Below, piece by piece: positions 10,418-22,240 of a stretch of DNA of 64,000 nt. The translations under genes were made by a program, and so were the position numbers. Source of the DNA: Triglochin maritima (lineage: Eukaryota > Streptophyta > Magnoliopsida > Alismatales > Juncaginaceae). The stretch lies in NCBI GenBank assembly GCA_963682175.1, contig OY821784.1, positions 21,061,621 through 21,125,620 on the forward strand, in the 5' to 3' direction. Each line of letters starts with the position of its first letter. Position 1 is the first letter of the stretch. The notes beneath the pieces are model-generated. The model was not told where the DNA came from. It searched no databases and worked only from the letters and a program-made list of their open reading frames with translations.

Positions 10418-10696
10418 TCAAGGCGTGATATCTAGCTCGAGATGTAAGATAGGAGGAGCTCGCATGTACTGAACAACATGCACATCATTGCTCAACTCAC
10501 CCCCGTCCTCTTCATGAGCGGAGTCATCCATGGAGTAATCATTTAAATTCTCATGAATCAGGGGGTACTCTTGTTCCAATTCTTCTTCCAAGTCCCGGAT
10601 AAGATTGACTTCCATGGGGTCCTCGAAAGATGTCGGCTGCCTAGACATAATGAACACATGGAATGTCGCGGTCAAGTTCCCAAATGACAATTTCAT
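10418..10696 (-). pseudogene. pol: Athila PR-RT linker region, broken
   Basis: An open stretch of 92 codons between protease and RT is rich in Asp and Glu and includes DVHVVQYMRAPPILHLELDI. It matches the same interval of the element at 61764-62030. It carries no catalytic motif. The remaining 10247-10417 is the same linker in another frame, with stops. Confidence 0.65.
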
Positions 10697-10717
10697 GAGT
10701 CCAGTACGACAATTGAT

Positions 10718-11470
10718 CTAGGCATTTGACGTCGCCAAAAAAGGTCTACCCAAAATCAATGGAATCTGAGAGTGGGTAGTCTTAATTGGTTCGGTCTCAA
10801 GGACGACGAAGTCAACAGGAAATATGAAATCACCGACCTTGATTAGGACATCTTCAATGACCCCCAACGGGACTTTGTTCGAACGATCAGCCAACTGCAA
10901 AGTTGTTTTCGTAGGCTTGAGAGTGCCTAAGCTTAATCGTTGATACACAAAAGCTGGTAAGAGGTTAACTGCTGACCCTAGATCTAGCAAAACATTGTTA
11001 ATGCGAGAATCCCCAATGATACATGAAATTGTTGGACTGCCCGGGTCCTTCAATTTCACGTACGTAGGGTTCGAGATGATAGAGCTCACATTAGCCTCCA
11101 AAAAGGCTTTGCTAGGGACGTTGGTTTTCCTCTTAGTTGTACAGAGATCCTTTAGGAATTTTGCATAGGGAGGTATTTGTTGAATCATGTCTAACAAAGG
11201 AATGTTGACATTCACTTTCTTAAATATCTCCAGCATTTTATCCACATTGTCACTCGGATAAGGAGCTTTTGGTAGGTATGTCTTGGGCGGAGCCAGAGAA
11301 GGAGGCTTTGGTTTATTACTCTCACCCTCGGCCTCTTTCTCACCATCATTCCCACAAGGGGGCGGCACATATGGATTTTCTGGCAAGGATACGTGGTTGT
11401 TGACCTGCTTCCCATTTCTCAGGGTCGCAATGGCATTAACATGGTCCACAGGTTCTTCCACGTAGTTCAC
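10718..11470 (-). pseudogene. pol: Athila aspartic protease region
   Basis: The 250-codon frame has a Pro-rich N-terminal half and then a retropepsin-like domain. The active-site string is VLLDLGSAVNLLPA, where DLGS stands for the usual D[ST]G triad of Athila-type proteases. LQLADRSNKVPLGVIEDVL and ILGRPFLATSNA follow. The Athila family usually has DLGASVN; here the order is GSAV. This enzyme would cut the gag-pol polyprotein. The frame itself is open, but its neighbours are not. Confidence 0.8.
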
Positions 11471-12915
11471 TTGCCCCCCTGTGGTCTTGAACTTGCATTT
11501 TGCATGTTCGAGTGTTGTTGAGCATGGGGGTTAGCAACAGGTTGTCTAGGCAGGCTCCCTCTCTCTCTCTCTCATGTACAGACTGAGCCAACTGACCCAT
11601 CTGAAGCTCGAGAGATTTGATGGTCTGCTGATTCGAAGTGAGAACTTGACTCGTGGACGACATAAAGTTTTTTACAGAGTTCTCAAGTCACGAGTTAAGT
11701 TCTCAAGCGAATTAAACCGGGTTTCCAAGTTATTTGAATTTGGGAAACCTGGTTGGTTAGTGTTCTAACATTGGAGTGGCTGATGAGACTGTGAATGCAT
11801 GGGAGGGGAGTGTGGTCGGTTAGGTGGTCGAGAAAAGTTTGAAGGACCACCTGAGGCATTTTTATGGTTCCATGAAAAATTAGGGTGGTTCCTCCATCCA
11901 TGGTTATATGATGATGAATATGGGTCATTCCTGGATCTATCATAGATGGCATTTACGTGTTCCATCTCAGGAGGAATGGAAGCACACTCACCCCCTATAT
12001 GACCTATCCTACCACATAAATGACATGGAACTGAACCAGATGCAGACACATGAGATACATCGTGCTGGTTTTGGAGCTCAATTGAATCCATACGGCGCAT
12101 TAAGGCCGCCATGCGTGCCTCGGTGGCCGTAGTGGTATCGACGACAAATGCGACACCCAATCTAGTCGAGTTTGCATTTGCGATCCTCGCTCCAATGCTA
12201 GATGTTGCAGGTGGTTCCCTTACACTCTCCCATTGCATGGTTTTCTCAGCGAGGTCTTCTAGGAAAGCCCATGCCTCCCTTGGATCCTTTCCTAAGAACT
12301 CTCCTTGACACATGGACTCAAGGAGCGTTCGGGATGGGATGTGAAGACCTCGTAAACAATCTGACACAGGCGCCACAACTCGATGCCATGGTGAGGGCAT
12401 GAGGATAGTAGCTCCTTGAACGTCTCTAAGTATGCATCGAATGATTCGATGTCATGTTGCTAGAACGAATTGATTTCGTTCCTTAATTTTTGAATCCGAT
12501 GATTTGGAAAATACTTTTTGAGGAATGCAGATTGAAACTCATCCCAAGTCCTAAAGGCATTCGCCTAGTTGCTGTACAACCACTTCTTGGCATCATCCTT
12601 CAGCGCAAATGGGACAAGCCTAAGATGAATGGAGTCTGTGCTAAGTTGTTGCAGATTGAACATCACACAGACCTCCTCAAATTCCCTGAGAAAGATATTG
12701 GGATCACCTTTCCAAGTGAAATGTGGGAGCATGGAAATAAACTGAGGCTTGACCTCAAAATGGTTCCCATTTGCCTCTAGCAATACAATGCATGAGGGTA
12801 GAGCTGTACGGCTAGGGTAGCATCGATCACGAAGAGGTATGGGAACGACAACTGGAAGAACAGGTTGAACAGGTGGGTCCAGCAACTGCTCCTCCTCACG
12901 GAAATTAGCAGCCAT
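11436..12915 (-). pseudogene. gag: Athila gag, several breaks
   Basis: The frame starts at the ATG at 12915 (MAANFREEE). The capsid-like domain reads KPQFISMLPHFTWKGDPNIF and FALKDDAKKWLYS up to a stop at 12565. After a broken stretch it resumes at 12400 with LLESMCQGEFL and a canonical CX2CX4HX4C zinc knuckle, CHLCGRIGHIGGEC, then a Pro/Ser/His-rich tail to 11765. A third frame (11436-11663) holds the C-terminal segment with SLELQMGQLAQS. Gag would form the cytoplasmic particle and bind the RNA. Confidence 0.85.
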
Positions 12916-14081
12916 TGAACACGGACTGTGTGCGACACGACAGCAGGAAGGTGTCAAGAAATCAACGACCGCAGCCAGATAGACGACTCTCCTCGTCAAA
13001 CGATCACTCTCGTCTCGTGTCCACGAAAGCATGCACAAAGGTGCGCACACACCAAAACTTTTTTTATTATAGAAAGAATGAGCGTAGGGGAGAAGACGGG
13101 GGGACACAAGAGAGAAAGAATGACTCAGGAGAGAAGGGAAGAAGTCCTTATGCTATGGTGGATGGGTACAGGTAGAAGCACACAAGCAAACAAGGCTCAA
13201 GCAATCCTAAGGTCGCTATAGGTCCTTACAGCTAGACGACGCCTAATTGCGAGGTCACACGGTCTCAACATGCCTCACCTCCCTACAACGAGGACCACAA
13301 AGCCCAGCAAGTGAGCCAAGATCCGGGGATCTCGTCTCTCCTACTATCGACAAAGTGGGCAACGCCGATCAGGTCATGACGGTCGGGACCAGAGCACTCT
13401 CCTAATGCGCCCGAAATCCTTCGGGCCAATGTGTACTTGATTTTAAAAATTAGGCTCTTGATTAGTGTGGTTTGTGTGGCAAAGGAAAGGGTGATGAAAT
13501 CCCCCACCTTATCTTTTATGGGACAGCCCCTCCTTAGTAGCGTTTTGGAGTCCTAATCTAGCAATCAACTCTCCAAACAAACACTCAACTCACACTTGTT
13601 TCAATGAACTTCCTACTAACTAATGCGTGTTTATACGAAATGCTTGAATGAGAGTAGAAGGTATGTACCTCACGCCAGCACTCAACAACAGAAAATAAAG
13701 CTAAAATGAAAGACAATCTATATGCCTAAGTCACATACATGATGCATGACCTAAACAAAAAGAATGCTTAATCTTTTGCTTTGAGTTTTGGGGTCCAAGT
13801 TGCTTAAGGGAAGTTGATTATTAATCTGGAAGCAATCTAAGAGTCAGAACATCCAAAATTGAGTCCCAGATTACTAGATCAATTAGGGAAACAACACAAA
13901 GAAAAGAGAACGTGAACAAAGCTCACGAGGCCGCTGATTGGCGGTCTGACGTGCCCAGTTCGTCTTGAAGTTTCTCCAGTCGCCTCCCCTTGCTATTACC
14001 TGTTTCCTGAAACAAAGAAAAACTACAAAACACAAATTAAATCCACTCGAATCGTCCAAACAAGAGTCTGGACTGGCACCT
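12916..14081 (-). other. Athila 5' leader with conserved block
   Basis: This is untranslated leader between the primer site and gag. About 13210-13516 matches the leaders at 26890-27185, 32306-32590 and 53105-53396, including the string GTCGCCnnnnTTGTC-like and the AGATAAGGTGGGGGATTTCATC motif (minus strand, near 13485-13512). The imperfect palindrome AGGCCGCTGATTGGCGGTCT lies at 13928-13947. Confidence 0.7.
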
Positions 14082-14098
14082 CCCCGGCAACGGCGCCA
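14082..14098 (-). other. Primer-binding site for tRNA-Asp
   Basis: The plus strand reads CCCCGGCAACGGCGCCA, identical to the 3' end of plant tRNA-Asp(GUC) with CCA. The minus strand, which is the element's sense strand, is therefore fully complementary to the tRNA. It lies six bases inside the 5' LTR end. Confidence 0.9.
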
Positions 14099-14104
14099 AA
14101 AACT

Positions 14105-15501
14105 TGATGAACGTTTTATATTAAACCGCAAGTGCACGACGTCGGTGAAGACGTGAAAAATACGGGTCGTCCTCAGGGAGGTGAGCAACCTCTTGTTTAT
14201 CCGAAATCAAGTGGCACAAAAAGGGGGAAGAAAGTTGTTTATGCTAATCTAGACTACACTAACTACGAAGAAGCAAATGCGAAGGAAAGAGATTAACAAA
14301 TACTTCAAACTAAGCTAGAGAAACTTGATACTATGCAGGAATCAATAAGAGAGAGACCCCTTAGGGGGTGGAGTGACTACACATACACAATAAGGAGGTA
14401 AGAATGTCTTCCTATAGGCACAACTGGAGGGATTGTTTTCATGTATGGGTGGTGTCTACTTATCATGGAAAAACCCATCAATTAAATCAGTAACCTATTT
14501 GATTAACATTCATAAACACAAGCTGGTTATTTAAGAAACTAAACAAGCATGGGAGGTGTCTTAAAACTTGTGGCTAACCCATCTAGTGATGTGTTCTATT
14601 CTAAGAAGCAAGCATGCATTCATATTAATCAACACATTTCAAAATAAACATCCTTCCTTCCTTAATTGCATATATGATTATCATCTCCACCCCACAAAAG
14701 GGGAGTGGTTTTACTTACTAAACATTAAACTAACTATTACACTAAGATAAGAAGACATATTAACTAAGCTAGATTTAATAAAAGACAATTAAACTAAAAC
14801 ATGCACAAACCATAAAAGAAGCACAAAACAAAGAAAATTTTATTGATTGAAGACTCACAATACCAGTAGAATCTCCCCCATTGAGTTTCTTGCTTAAAGG
14901 CTTTCACTTCAATTAGGGAGAATTGCCACAAGAATGGAGTGATTACAATAGAAGGTGAAGAGTTCTATTTATAGCAATAGAAAAAGGTAATCCGGGACAA
15001 TCCCTCGATGTGGGACTAAACAAATACCATAAATAGAATAAACACGCTCTAATACACAAGCCACCAAAAGCTAAGCGGATTCGGAGCCATCTGGACTGCC
15101 AATTAGCGGTCCCAGACTGCCAATTGGCGGTCTACAGGATCCGGATCGGTCTGGGCATTCTTGGAGGCTTTCCTGGCTGGTATTGTTTGTCTTTGATGCA
15201 TCTACTTTACTTGTTGGAGCTCCGACCCGAATAGAATTGCCAAAATACTCCCCACGATGGTGTGGAGTTTTCTGTTTTGCACTTTGATCCTTTGGTCTTA
15301 TGTTCAGGTCCTTCTCCCTTGCATCTTAGTCCCCAGATCTCACAATTCAGTCCTTTTTCCCAGCTTTTGGGTCCTTTTATGCTTCATCTCTTCAAACCTA
15401 TTTATTCCTGAAAACTAAACATAAAACTCGTAACGTAGCATTGTTTAGGTGAAAGATAATGGATATAAGATACAAATATAAGCATGAAATGATGTCAATC
15501 T
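14105..15501 (-). repeat. 5' LTR of the Athila element
   Basis: This 1397-bp LTR is uninterrupted and shows the empty site for the Copia insertion in its partner (near 14234). TATAAATA is at 14973-14966 and GTCCCACATCG at 15016-15006 on the minus strand, 32 bp apart. A pair of palindromes lies at 15093-15133. The final base at 15501 is T where other copies have A. Confidence 0.9.
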
Positions 15502-15506
15502 GCTAA

Positions 15507-16519
15507 CATCTATAGGTGATAAAGAAATTCAAGTCAAGACATGTAATCAAGCTATTGAAGACATGTAATTTTATAATTCTTTTGAGTCTTAGTATTCTAT
15601 GTAATCTTGAGCACACAAGAGTTAAAATCCATTCACATAGACCCAAGATTCCTTATAGAAGTCACACACAAAATCTCAGTTCATTTGGACTTCAATAGGT
15701 CACCAAACATAGACTGGAAACACTTAAACTTAAACCTGATAGTGTTAACTCCTCTAATACACAAGCCACCAAAAGCTAAGCGGATTGGATCAGTTAATCT
15801 GTTACCCAATAGTGTTAACTCGGTCGACCGTTTTGAGCTTTTCCTTCGACCGTCTACACATGTCATTTGACCTTTAGAATTGTCGTATTATTCCAACGGT
15901 CGCATTCACATTTTATCCATACCCCAAAAATACAAGTGACCACCGGTTGACCGTGGAACTTGTTTTGGTCGACCAAACATTAACTTTTTGGCAACCCTAT
16001 AGTGCCAGTTGTTTTCTTTCGACCGACCCAACAATTTTATTCGACCGTTTTATTCCTGGACTTTCTTGGACATTATTTCTTGACTCCTTGAACGGTCAAC
16101 CGTCCCACCTTTAGTTTGACCGTTCACTTATGTTATAACCATTTTTGTTCGACTGCCCCTTGTTCGGTCGGTCGTTTATTTTTTGATTGTTCTATACTCC
16201 TTGTCTGAACAGACTCCGGTCGACCGTTAGACCCGTTTCGGTCGATCAAAGTTGCCCAGAACTGTGCCCTGAGTTTTTGTTTTGTGGTTGTTACACAAAC
16301 CTTTACCTTTTTAATCCCAACGGCTATAACTCCTGAGGAGATTATAAATAGAGGATTGAACACATTGTTTAGACAACTCTCCCACTTGTAATTGTCTCAT
16401 ACATTAGATAGATGTCTCCCAATCCTCAAAGCTCCAAATCAATCACTCCAAGCCTAAATTCCACACCTTTGATCAATTCCTAATCCACCCAAAGTGTGCT
16501 CAAGTATAGAGAATGTGAT
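15507..16519 (+). repeat. Copia 3' LTR, piece 2
   Basis: It is collinear with the solo LTR at 3152-4676 in reverse. It holds a worn copy of the CGGTCGACCG array (about 15820-16255), in which many sites now read TTCGACCG, GGTTGACCG or GGTCAACCG. The TATA region is near 16344 (ATTATAAATAGAGG). It ends in GTGAT (16515-16519), the left target duplication of the solo Athila LTR. Confidence 0.85.
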
Positions 16520-18137
16520 TGTTAAATGTTTTATTAATTAATCGCAAGTGCACGACCGTGATGAAGCGGTGGCAAGTATGCGTCGATCCACGGGGAGGTG
16601 AGTAGCCTCTGATTTTTCCGAAATCAAGTGGCAAAAAAAGGGGAAAAAATTTGATTATGCTAAGCTAAACTAGTAAGTAACAAAATGCAAATGAACGCAA
16701 CTAATGATTGATTAGAACTAAACTAAAACGTAAACAAATAGATTGGAATTCAGGAAGAAAACCCACTAAGGGGTGGAGTGTGTGCACATATGAAGTGAAA
16801 TAAGTGATGAATGACTTATGTAAGCATGTATGTGTGTGTCGTGTGTGTGTTTTCATGCATAGGAAGTGTCTAAAGATGTAGCAAAACCTATCAATCGATT
16901 CACACAACCTATCGGCAATTATTACTTGATTATCATAAGATTAGGCTCAGCATGAGAAATGTCTACAGATATGCAAGACTCATCAAAAACCATAAACTCA
17001 TGTGAAGAACAAAGGTAAGCATGGGACGTGTCTAAATCTTATGGCAAAACCAACAAAACAAAGTTTCTTCAATCAATCAAGCAAGCAACCACAAATACAA
17101 ACACTTAACTAACATGGAGCATATTCAACAGGAAATTTCTGTCAATAAACATGAGGAAACTAAGCATGAGAAGTGTGTAAATCTTATGACAAAACCCATC
17201 ACAATCCCCCAACATGTAGATGATTAAAAAAACCAATGAACATAGAAACATGCAAGTTTACACAATCAAAAATTTGACAAACATCCAAACATCACAGCAT
17301 ATATGTACATCATCTCCACCCCCAAAGGGGGATGGAACTACTCACTCATCATTATCCTAACTATTATGTGACGAAGGAAAACATATTAACTACGAATACT
17401 AAGGTTAATGAAATGAAACTAAGCTAAGCATGCAAGAAGATAAAAGAGACAACATTAAACTGACAAAAAAATCTTTTATTAAATGACTCACATTACAAAC
17501 AACATCTCCGTACTTGAGTTTTTGCTTCAAGGCTTGACTCTAAGTAGAGGGATTGACCACTAAGTATGTAGTGAATTACAAGGGAAGAGGAAGAGTTCTA
17601 TTTATAGTCGTAGAAAAAGGTAATCGGGGACAATCCCCCAATATGGGACTAATGAAACATTCCCAGAATATACATAAACACATAACCCGTATCCGGGTGC
17701 AACCGGGTCGGATTCTGAGAAAAATGGACCGCTAAATGGAGGGCGGTCTTGGACCGCCAATGGTGGTCACTTTTTCCTGGATCCGACCCATTTTTGGATA
17801 TCTTCTTTAGTTCTTCAGTTCTTTTTATGGGGTGCACTCAGATCGTTTTTTGGAGTTTAGGCCCGGATCTAATTACCAAAATACTCATCATAATGGTGTG
17901 GAGTTTGTTGATTTGCATATTGGTCATTTTGGTTTACATCCGCGTCCTTCCCTCTTGCATATCAGTCCATAAGTCTCACAATTCAGTCATTTTTCTTGCT
18001 TTCAGGTCCTTTTGGTGTCTCTTCTTCTCAGACATGTTTATTCCTGAAACTCAAACATAAAATTCGTTATGTAGCATTGCTTAGCCTAAAAAGAAAGGAT
18101 ATGAGACACCAATATATGCCTGTTATGATATCAATCA
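16520..18137 (-). mobile_element. Solo Athila LTR
   Basis: It spans TGTTAAATG to ATATCAATCA and is flanked by GTGAT at 16515-16519 and 18138-18142. At 1618 bp it is longer than the LTRs of 3015-15501 and belongs to a different subfamily, closer to that at 24466-26295. It has TATTTATA at about 17599-17606 (TATAAATA on the minus strand), but the USE-like site has decayed to GTCCCATATTG. Four copies of the GTGTCTAAA..GGCAAAACC-type motif lie at 16858-17205. The palindrome pair is at 17726-17768. Confidence 0.9.
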
Positions 18138-18142
18138 GTGAT

Positions 18143-18514
18143 CCACTCAAGTTTTTCATCAAGCAAAGTTTGTGAAGGCTCGAGTGAAAGCCCGAAGCAT
18201 GCTTCTCGGATTGTGAGAAGAGGATTCCAAGCTAGGAGAGGATTGTTCGCTAGCTTGAAAATTGTAAAGGCGTTGTCTCCCGGGCAGTAACGGGGAGCGG
18301 ATAGTGAAGACGTGAACGAAGCTCGAAGTGTCGAGATGAGCTTGTAAGACAGCAAGTATGCGGGAGGCCGAACCTCTGTTAAATCCCCGAGTTATTTGTG
18401 GTTAGCTTGTTTCTTCCCTACTTTGTTTAAATAATTTCCGCTGCATCTTTGATTGTTTAGGTAGAGATTCTAGTGTAAAAGTGATTAGAATTAGCGACCC
18501 ATAATGATCCTACA
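18143..18514 (+). repeat. Copia 3' LTR, piece 3 (3' end)
   Basis: It continues piece 2 after the GTGAT duplication (CCACTCAAG onward) and ends GATCCTACA, matching the terminus of the solo LTR at 3152. It is the R/U5 part and has no motif array. Confidence 0.85.
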
Positions 18515-19117
18515 CTTTACACGTTGTTGACATGATGTTACACACCCAATCTTGAAGGTATGCATGTTGGGTAGTCCAAGCTAATGTCACGATCAAAGTC
18601 TCCACGACGACCGAGAGAGTTACAATAAAATGATGCATACAAGAATATAAACATACATGGATATACAACACGAGACAAATAGCCGAAAAAGAACTATCCA
18701 TATATGGAGATAACTGAGAATTCAATACATAAAAGGTCTAACTCAGAAATACAACAACAAAATATGTGGAAGCAAAAGATAACTGAAGGAAACCGGTTGA
18801 CGTGTCCCTCGTGTACGGAATCCTTTGAAATTTCTCCAGTCCAACCCCTGTGAGACGTTTAAGTACCTTAGGCAAAACAACAACAAAATATGCGTGAGTT
18901 TTCAATAAGGAAATCTCGTATGCCCCTGGTCCAAAAATAGGATAAAGAGCCATGCGTGAAGCCATAAATGCGAGATGTGCAAACAATAAGAGGTCACGAC
19001 TCTACATAGCCATGATTATCAGGCGTCGCCCGATGAGATCCCTCTACATAGGAATCCAACCACCAGCCATGCTGGTCTAATCCACAAGTGGGTCACCCGA
19101 AAGTGTGACCCATCGCT
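18515..19117. other. Unassigned stretch, possibly an LTR fragment
   Basis: These 603 bp match nothing else in the window. There is no ORF of interest. ATGTTACACACCCAATC near 18535 and short repeats (AAACAACAACAAAATATGYG near 18745 and 18870) recall degraded LTR sequence of another family, but I cannot place it. Confidence 0.3.
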
Positions 19118-20570
19118 TGAACGTTTTAATTAACCACAACTGCACGGTCGCGTTGAAGCGGTGACAAATACGGGTCATCCACAAGGAGGTGTGTCGACTT
19201 TGGTTAGTTTGAAGGCGAGTGGGAAACAAATGGGAGAAGAGATTGATTAAACTAAACTACACTAAACTATTAGGAACAAGGAAGGAAATGAAAGCACAAA
19301 ACGAACTAAAACTAAACGACTAATAGAAGAAGATAGAAATCAGGAATGGAAAACCCCTAATGGGTGGAGTGTATGTACACAAGAAATAAGAAGTGATGAA
19401 TGCATACAATAAGCTCAAGTGTAGTTATTGTTTGTCATGCATAAGAAGTACCTCATGACAAGACCTATCATTCAAAGCACTAACCTAAGTGATTAATATG
19501 AGCATGACAAGTTTGTTATAAAGAAGCTCAGCAAGCATGGAATGTACCAAAACATTATGGCAGAAACCATCAAGTTAAGTGTTCTCATTAATTCAAACAA
19601 GCATACTAACATTTCTCACATACAACAATGTTTAGTATTCATTGCATCTATATAACATGTATAAACATTACACTACAAACTACATTAACAAAATGAAACA
19701 TTCTATTGAACTACATTCCAAAGGGGATGGAACTACTCACTAATCATTACAGTACAAACTACATTAACAAAACGAAACATTCTATTGAAAGGCAATTAAA
19801 CTAAGCAAACAAGAAATATTAAAGAAGTTAAATGAAAATAAATTAAACTAAAGAAGCATGCAAGAAATAAAAGATGAGACAATATTAAAAGAAACTAAGA
19901 AAAAATATTTTATTAACATGACTCACATTGTAAGTGCCATTCTTCTCCACCTTGAGTTTTTACTTCAAGGTTTTACTCCAAGTAGAGAGAATGCCACCAA
20001 GCAATTGGTAGGATACAAAGGAGGAGGAAGAGTTCTACTTATAGCCATAGAAAAAGGTAATCCGGGACAATCCCCCGGTATGGGACTAAACATATACAAA
20101 AAATAGACTAAATACACCCTAATACATGACCCGACAAAGTTTTATCGGACCCGGACCAAAACATACCGCCAATCAGATGTCTTGGACTGCCAATTGGTCG
20201 TCTATATTGTTTGGATCCGGCCTAGTTTTGGAGTGTGGTTGTCTGGCTTGTTTGCTTCATGTTTGATGTACCAAAGTCGGTTGTTGGAGCTCAAGCCCAA
20301 ATCGAATTGCCAAAATACTCCTCATGATGGTGTAGAGTTCCTTCATTTGCTAAATGGCCCTTTGGTTTTACATTCGGGTCCATCTCTTGTGCATCTTAGT
20401 CCATAAGTCTTGTAACTTAGTCTTTTTTCTTGCTTTTAGGTCCTTTTATGTCTCTTCTCCTCAATCCTGTTTATTCCTTAAACTCAACCATAAAACTCGT
20501 TACGTAGCATTATTTAGGTTCAAGATAATGGATATAAGACACAAATATATGCATGAAATGATGTCAATCA
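19118..20570 (-). repeat. 3' LTR of the truncated Athila derivative
   Basis: The 1453-bp LTR ends GTCAATCA at 20570. On the minus strand a TATA variant (TATAAGTA, 20043-20036) lies 32 bp from GTCCCATACCG (20086-20076), a USE site with mismatches. Palindrome remnants are at 20164-20204. A short internal duplication (CATTACANTACAAACTACATTAACA near 19667 and 19746) is present. Confidence 0.8.
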
Positions 20571-22240
20571 AATACCCCCATACCTATCTTTTGCTAGTCC
20601 TGAGCAAAGCAATGAAAGAGAAAATGAAGAAAGGAAAACGCATAAGAAAATAGGGAAATCCTAACTCACTTTCGTAGGAATCACGGTTGCACTTAGCACG
20701 TGCAACAACCCGTTAAACCTTCTTGTCGCCAAGGAGGAGGAGTGTTGTCTCCTGAGAGTTTTCAACGGATATACCACAAAATCCGAACATAGATGCATTA
20801 TTCAATCTAGACACTGGACTCGTTGGACATATTTTGTCTATCATTGGACACGGTAATCCTACGAGCCGACTCTATATAGCTATTAGTCCCCACACACCTA
20901 GCCTAATGAACCATTCATGCAAGGTAATTAAGGACTTAAGTGAAACACATGGAGAACCTCAACATCCTCAAGTGATACAAAGTGTAAAGTCCATTAAGGT
21001 TCTTATTTGCATTACAACTTCTTATTTTTTCTTTTTCTTACTAGTTGGAGTTTCATTCTCCCTGGGTCAGGTTTCGTGCATCATTGCCTATCTCCACATA
21101 GGGCAATCCCTAGCACCCGTGTAACGGGAGTTCGATCGGTGCATCCCAAGTCAGATGACTCAAAAGTACCAGGCACAAAGTCCCCTCAGACCTAATTTCC
21201 CGAGTGATAGGAGCCGTGTGAGAAGAGAGAAGACATACTCACTTATTTCTTCTCTACACATGAACCAAAACCCCTACACTTAATGTCTCACAACAGAAGT
21301 TAAATGGACATTGACTACAACAAACTTCCTTATATTAAGAAACACAAATTATTGACTCACTAGGTTCAGGGTGTACTTCTTTAATTGTTTGAGTTCTGAA
21401 ACCCAATGATTACTTGCCCCCCCAGGGAAGACCAAGGTGCATCCTAATGACTCGATAAGACCTAAAGCTGGTATACAAGATATCCTAATGCATTAAGTTC
21501 AAGACAATTTTGGGAGCTTTCTTTTTTACTTTGCCTCTCAACGGTTTTGCACATGCTAAACACACACAAAAACCCACAAAACATTTTCTTTCGCAATCAC
21601 ATGAAGGTTTGGAAAGAAATGTTAAAATTTTAAAGCACTAGGCAAACACCCATGGATCATGGCAAGCAGATATATCGATATTAAATGCAGCACACTAACA
21701 TGACCCTATCAATGCACACAAAAGAAAACAAAATCAAAGGAAAAAGACTCAACTATGTACACATGTAAAACACCCCCTACAGCTACTTCATGCATTGTCC
21801 TCAATGAATGTGAGAAAGATACTACATGGATTTATGCATGAAAAAAGAAGAGATCTCACCAACGTGAAGTACAATGCGATATTCATGGCTCAGTTGATGG
21901 ACACAACCCAAATTCCCTCAAAACCTGTAAGATGCTAAAGAAGGGATACAAATATGTGAAAGAACTGGGGCCCAAATAAACAAGGGTTGGGGCCCACAAC
22001 AATCAATGCTCGCTCATGGAGTCTTTTATTGTACTTTTTTTGGGAATATTACTATGTACAAAAATAAGTTCCCATCTTCATTTGTCAAATGACATCAAAT
22101 GAGAATCTCAAAAGTGGGTCAATGTACTTGGAAAGGGAATATGACACCACATGGGGCCAGAATACTCATGTTTGGCCCCCCCTCACAAAGTGCACAAGAT
22201 GAAAGGAGAGGTTCATGAATTAGACGCAAAGACGTCTCAT
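20571..22240 (-). other. Conserved Athila 3' non-coding region
   Basis: It is the counterpart of 5941-7440, with the same blocks (near 20660-20720, 21060-21240 and 21480-21720) and no ORF of note. The last part (21780-22240) matches 51010-51440 rather than the element at 41191, so the derivatives share their own 3' end. Confidence 0.7.

Larger units (their letters stand above)
3015..15501 (-). mobile_element. Near-complete Athila (Ty3) element
   Basis: The element reads on the minus strand: 5' LTR 14105-15501, tRNA-Asp primer site 14082-14098, leader, gag, protease, RT, RNase H, integrase, 3' non-coding region 5941-7496, and 3' LTR 3015-5940. Removing the solo Copia LTR and its duplication from the 3' LTR leaves about 1396 bp, against 1397 bp for the 5' LTR. 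Flanks GTTAA and GCTAA differ by one base, and the last LTR base is T instead of A at 15501, so the insertion is not recent. All coding parts have stops or shifts. Confidence 0.9.
2902..18514 (+). mobile_element. Copia 3' LTR split into three by later insertions
   Basis: One LTR of about 1.5 kb lies in three pieces: 2902-3014, 15507-16519 and 18143-18514. It starts TGTTGGC after an A-rich tract and ends GATCCTACA. Read together, and compared with the solo LTR at 3152-4676 in reverse, the pieces are collinear along the whole length. The Athila element at 3015-15501 and the solo Athila LTR at 16520-18137 account for the gaps, each with a target duplication. It is therefore older than both. Confidence 0.85.

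Noticed and set aside
15507..16519. Host gene promoter with many W-boxes
   Set aside because: The segment is the middle of a Copia LTR, collinear with the solo LTR at 3152-4676; the TTGAC cores are decayed dyad sites.
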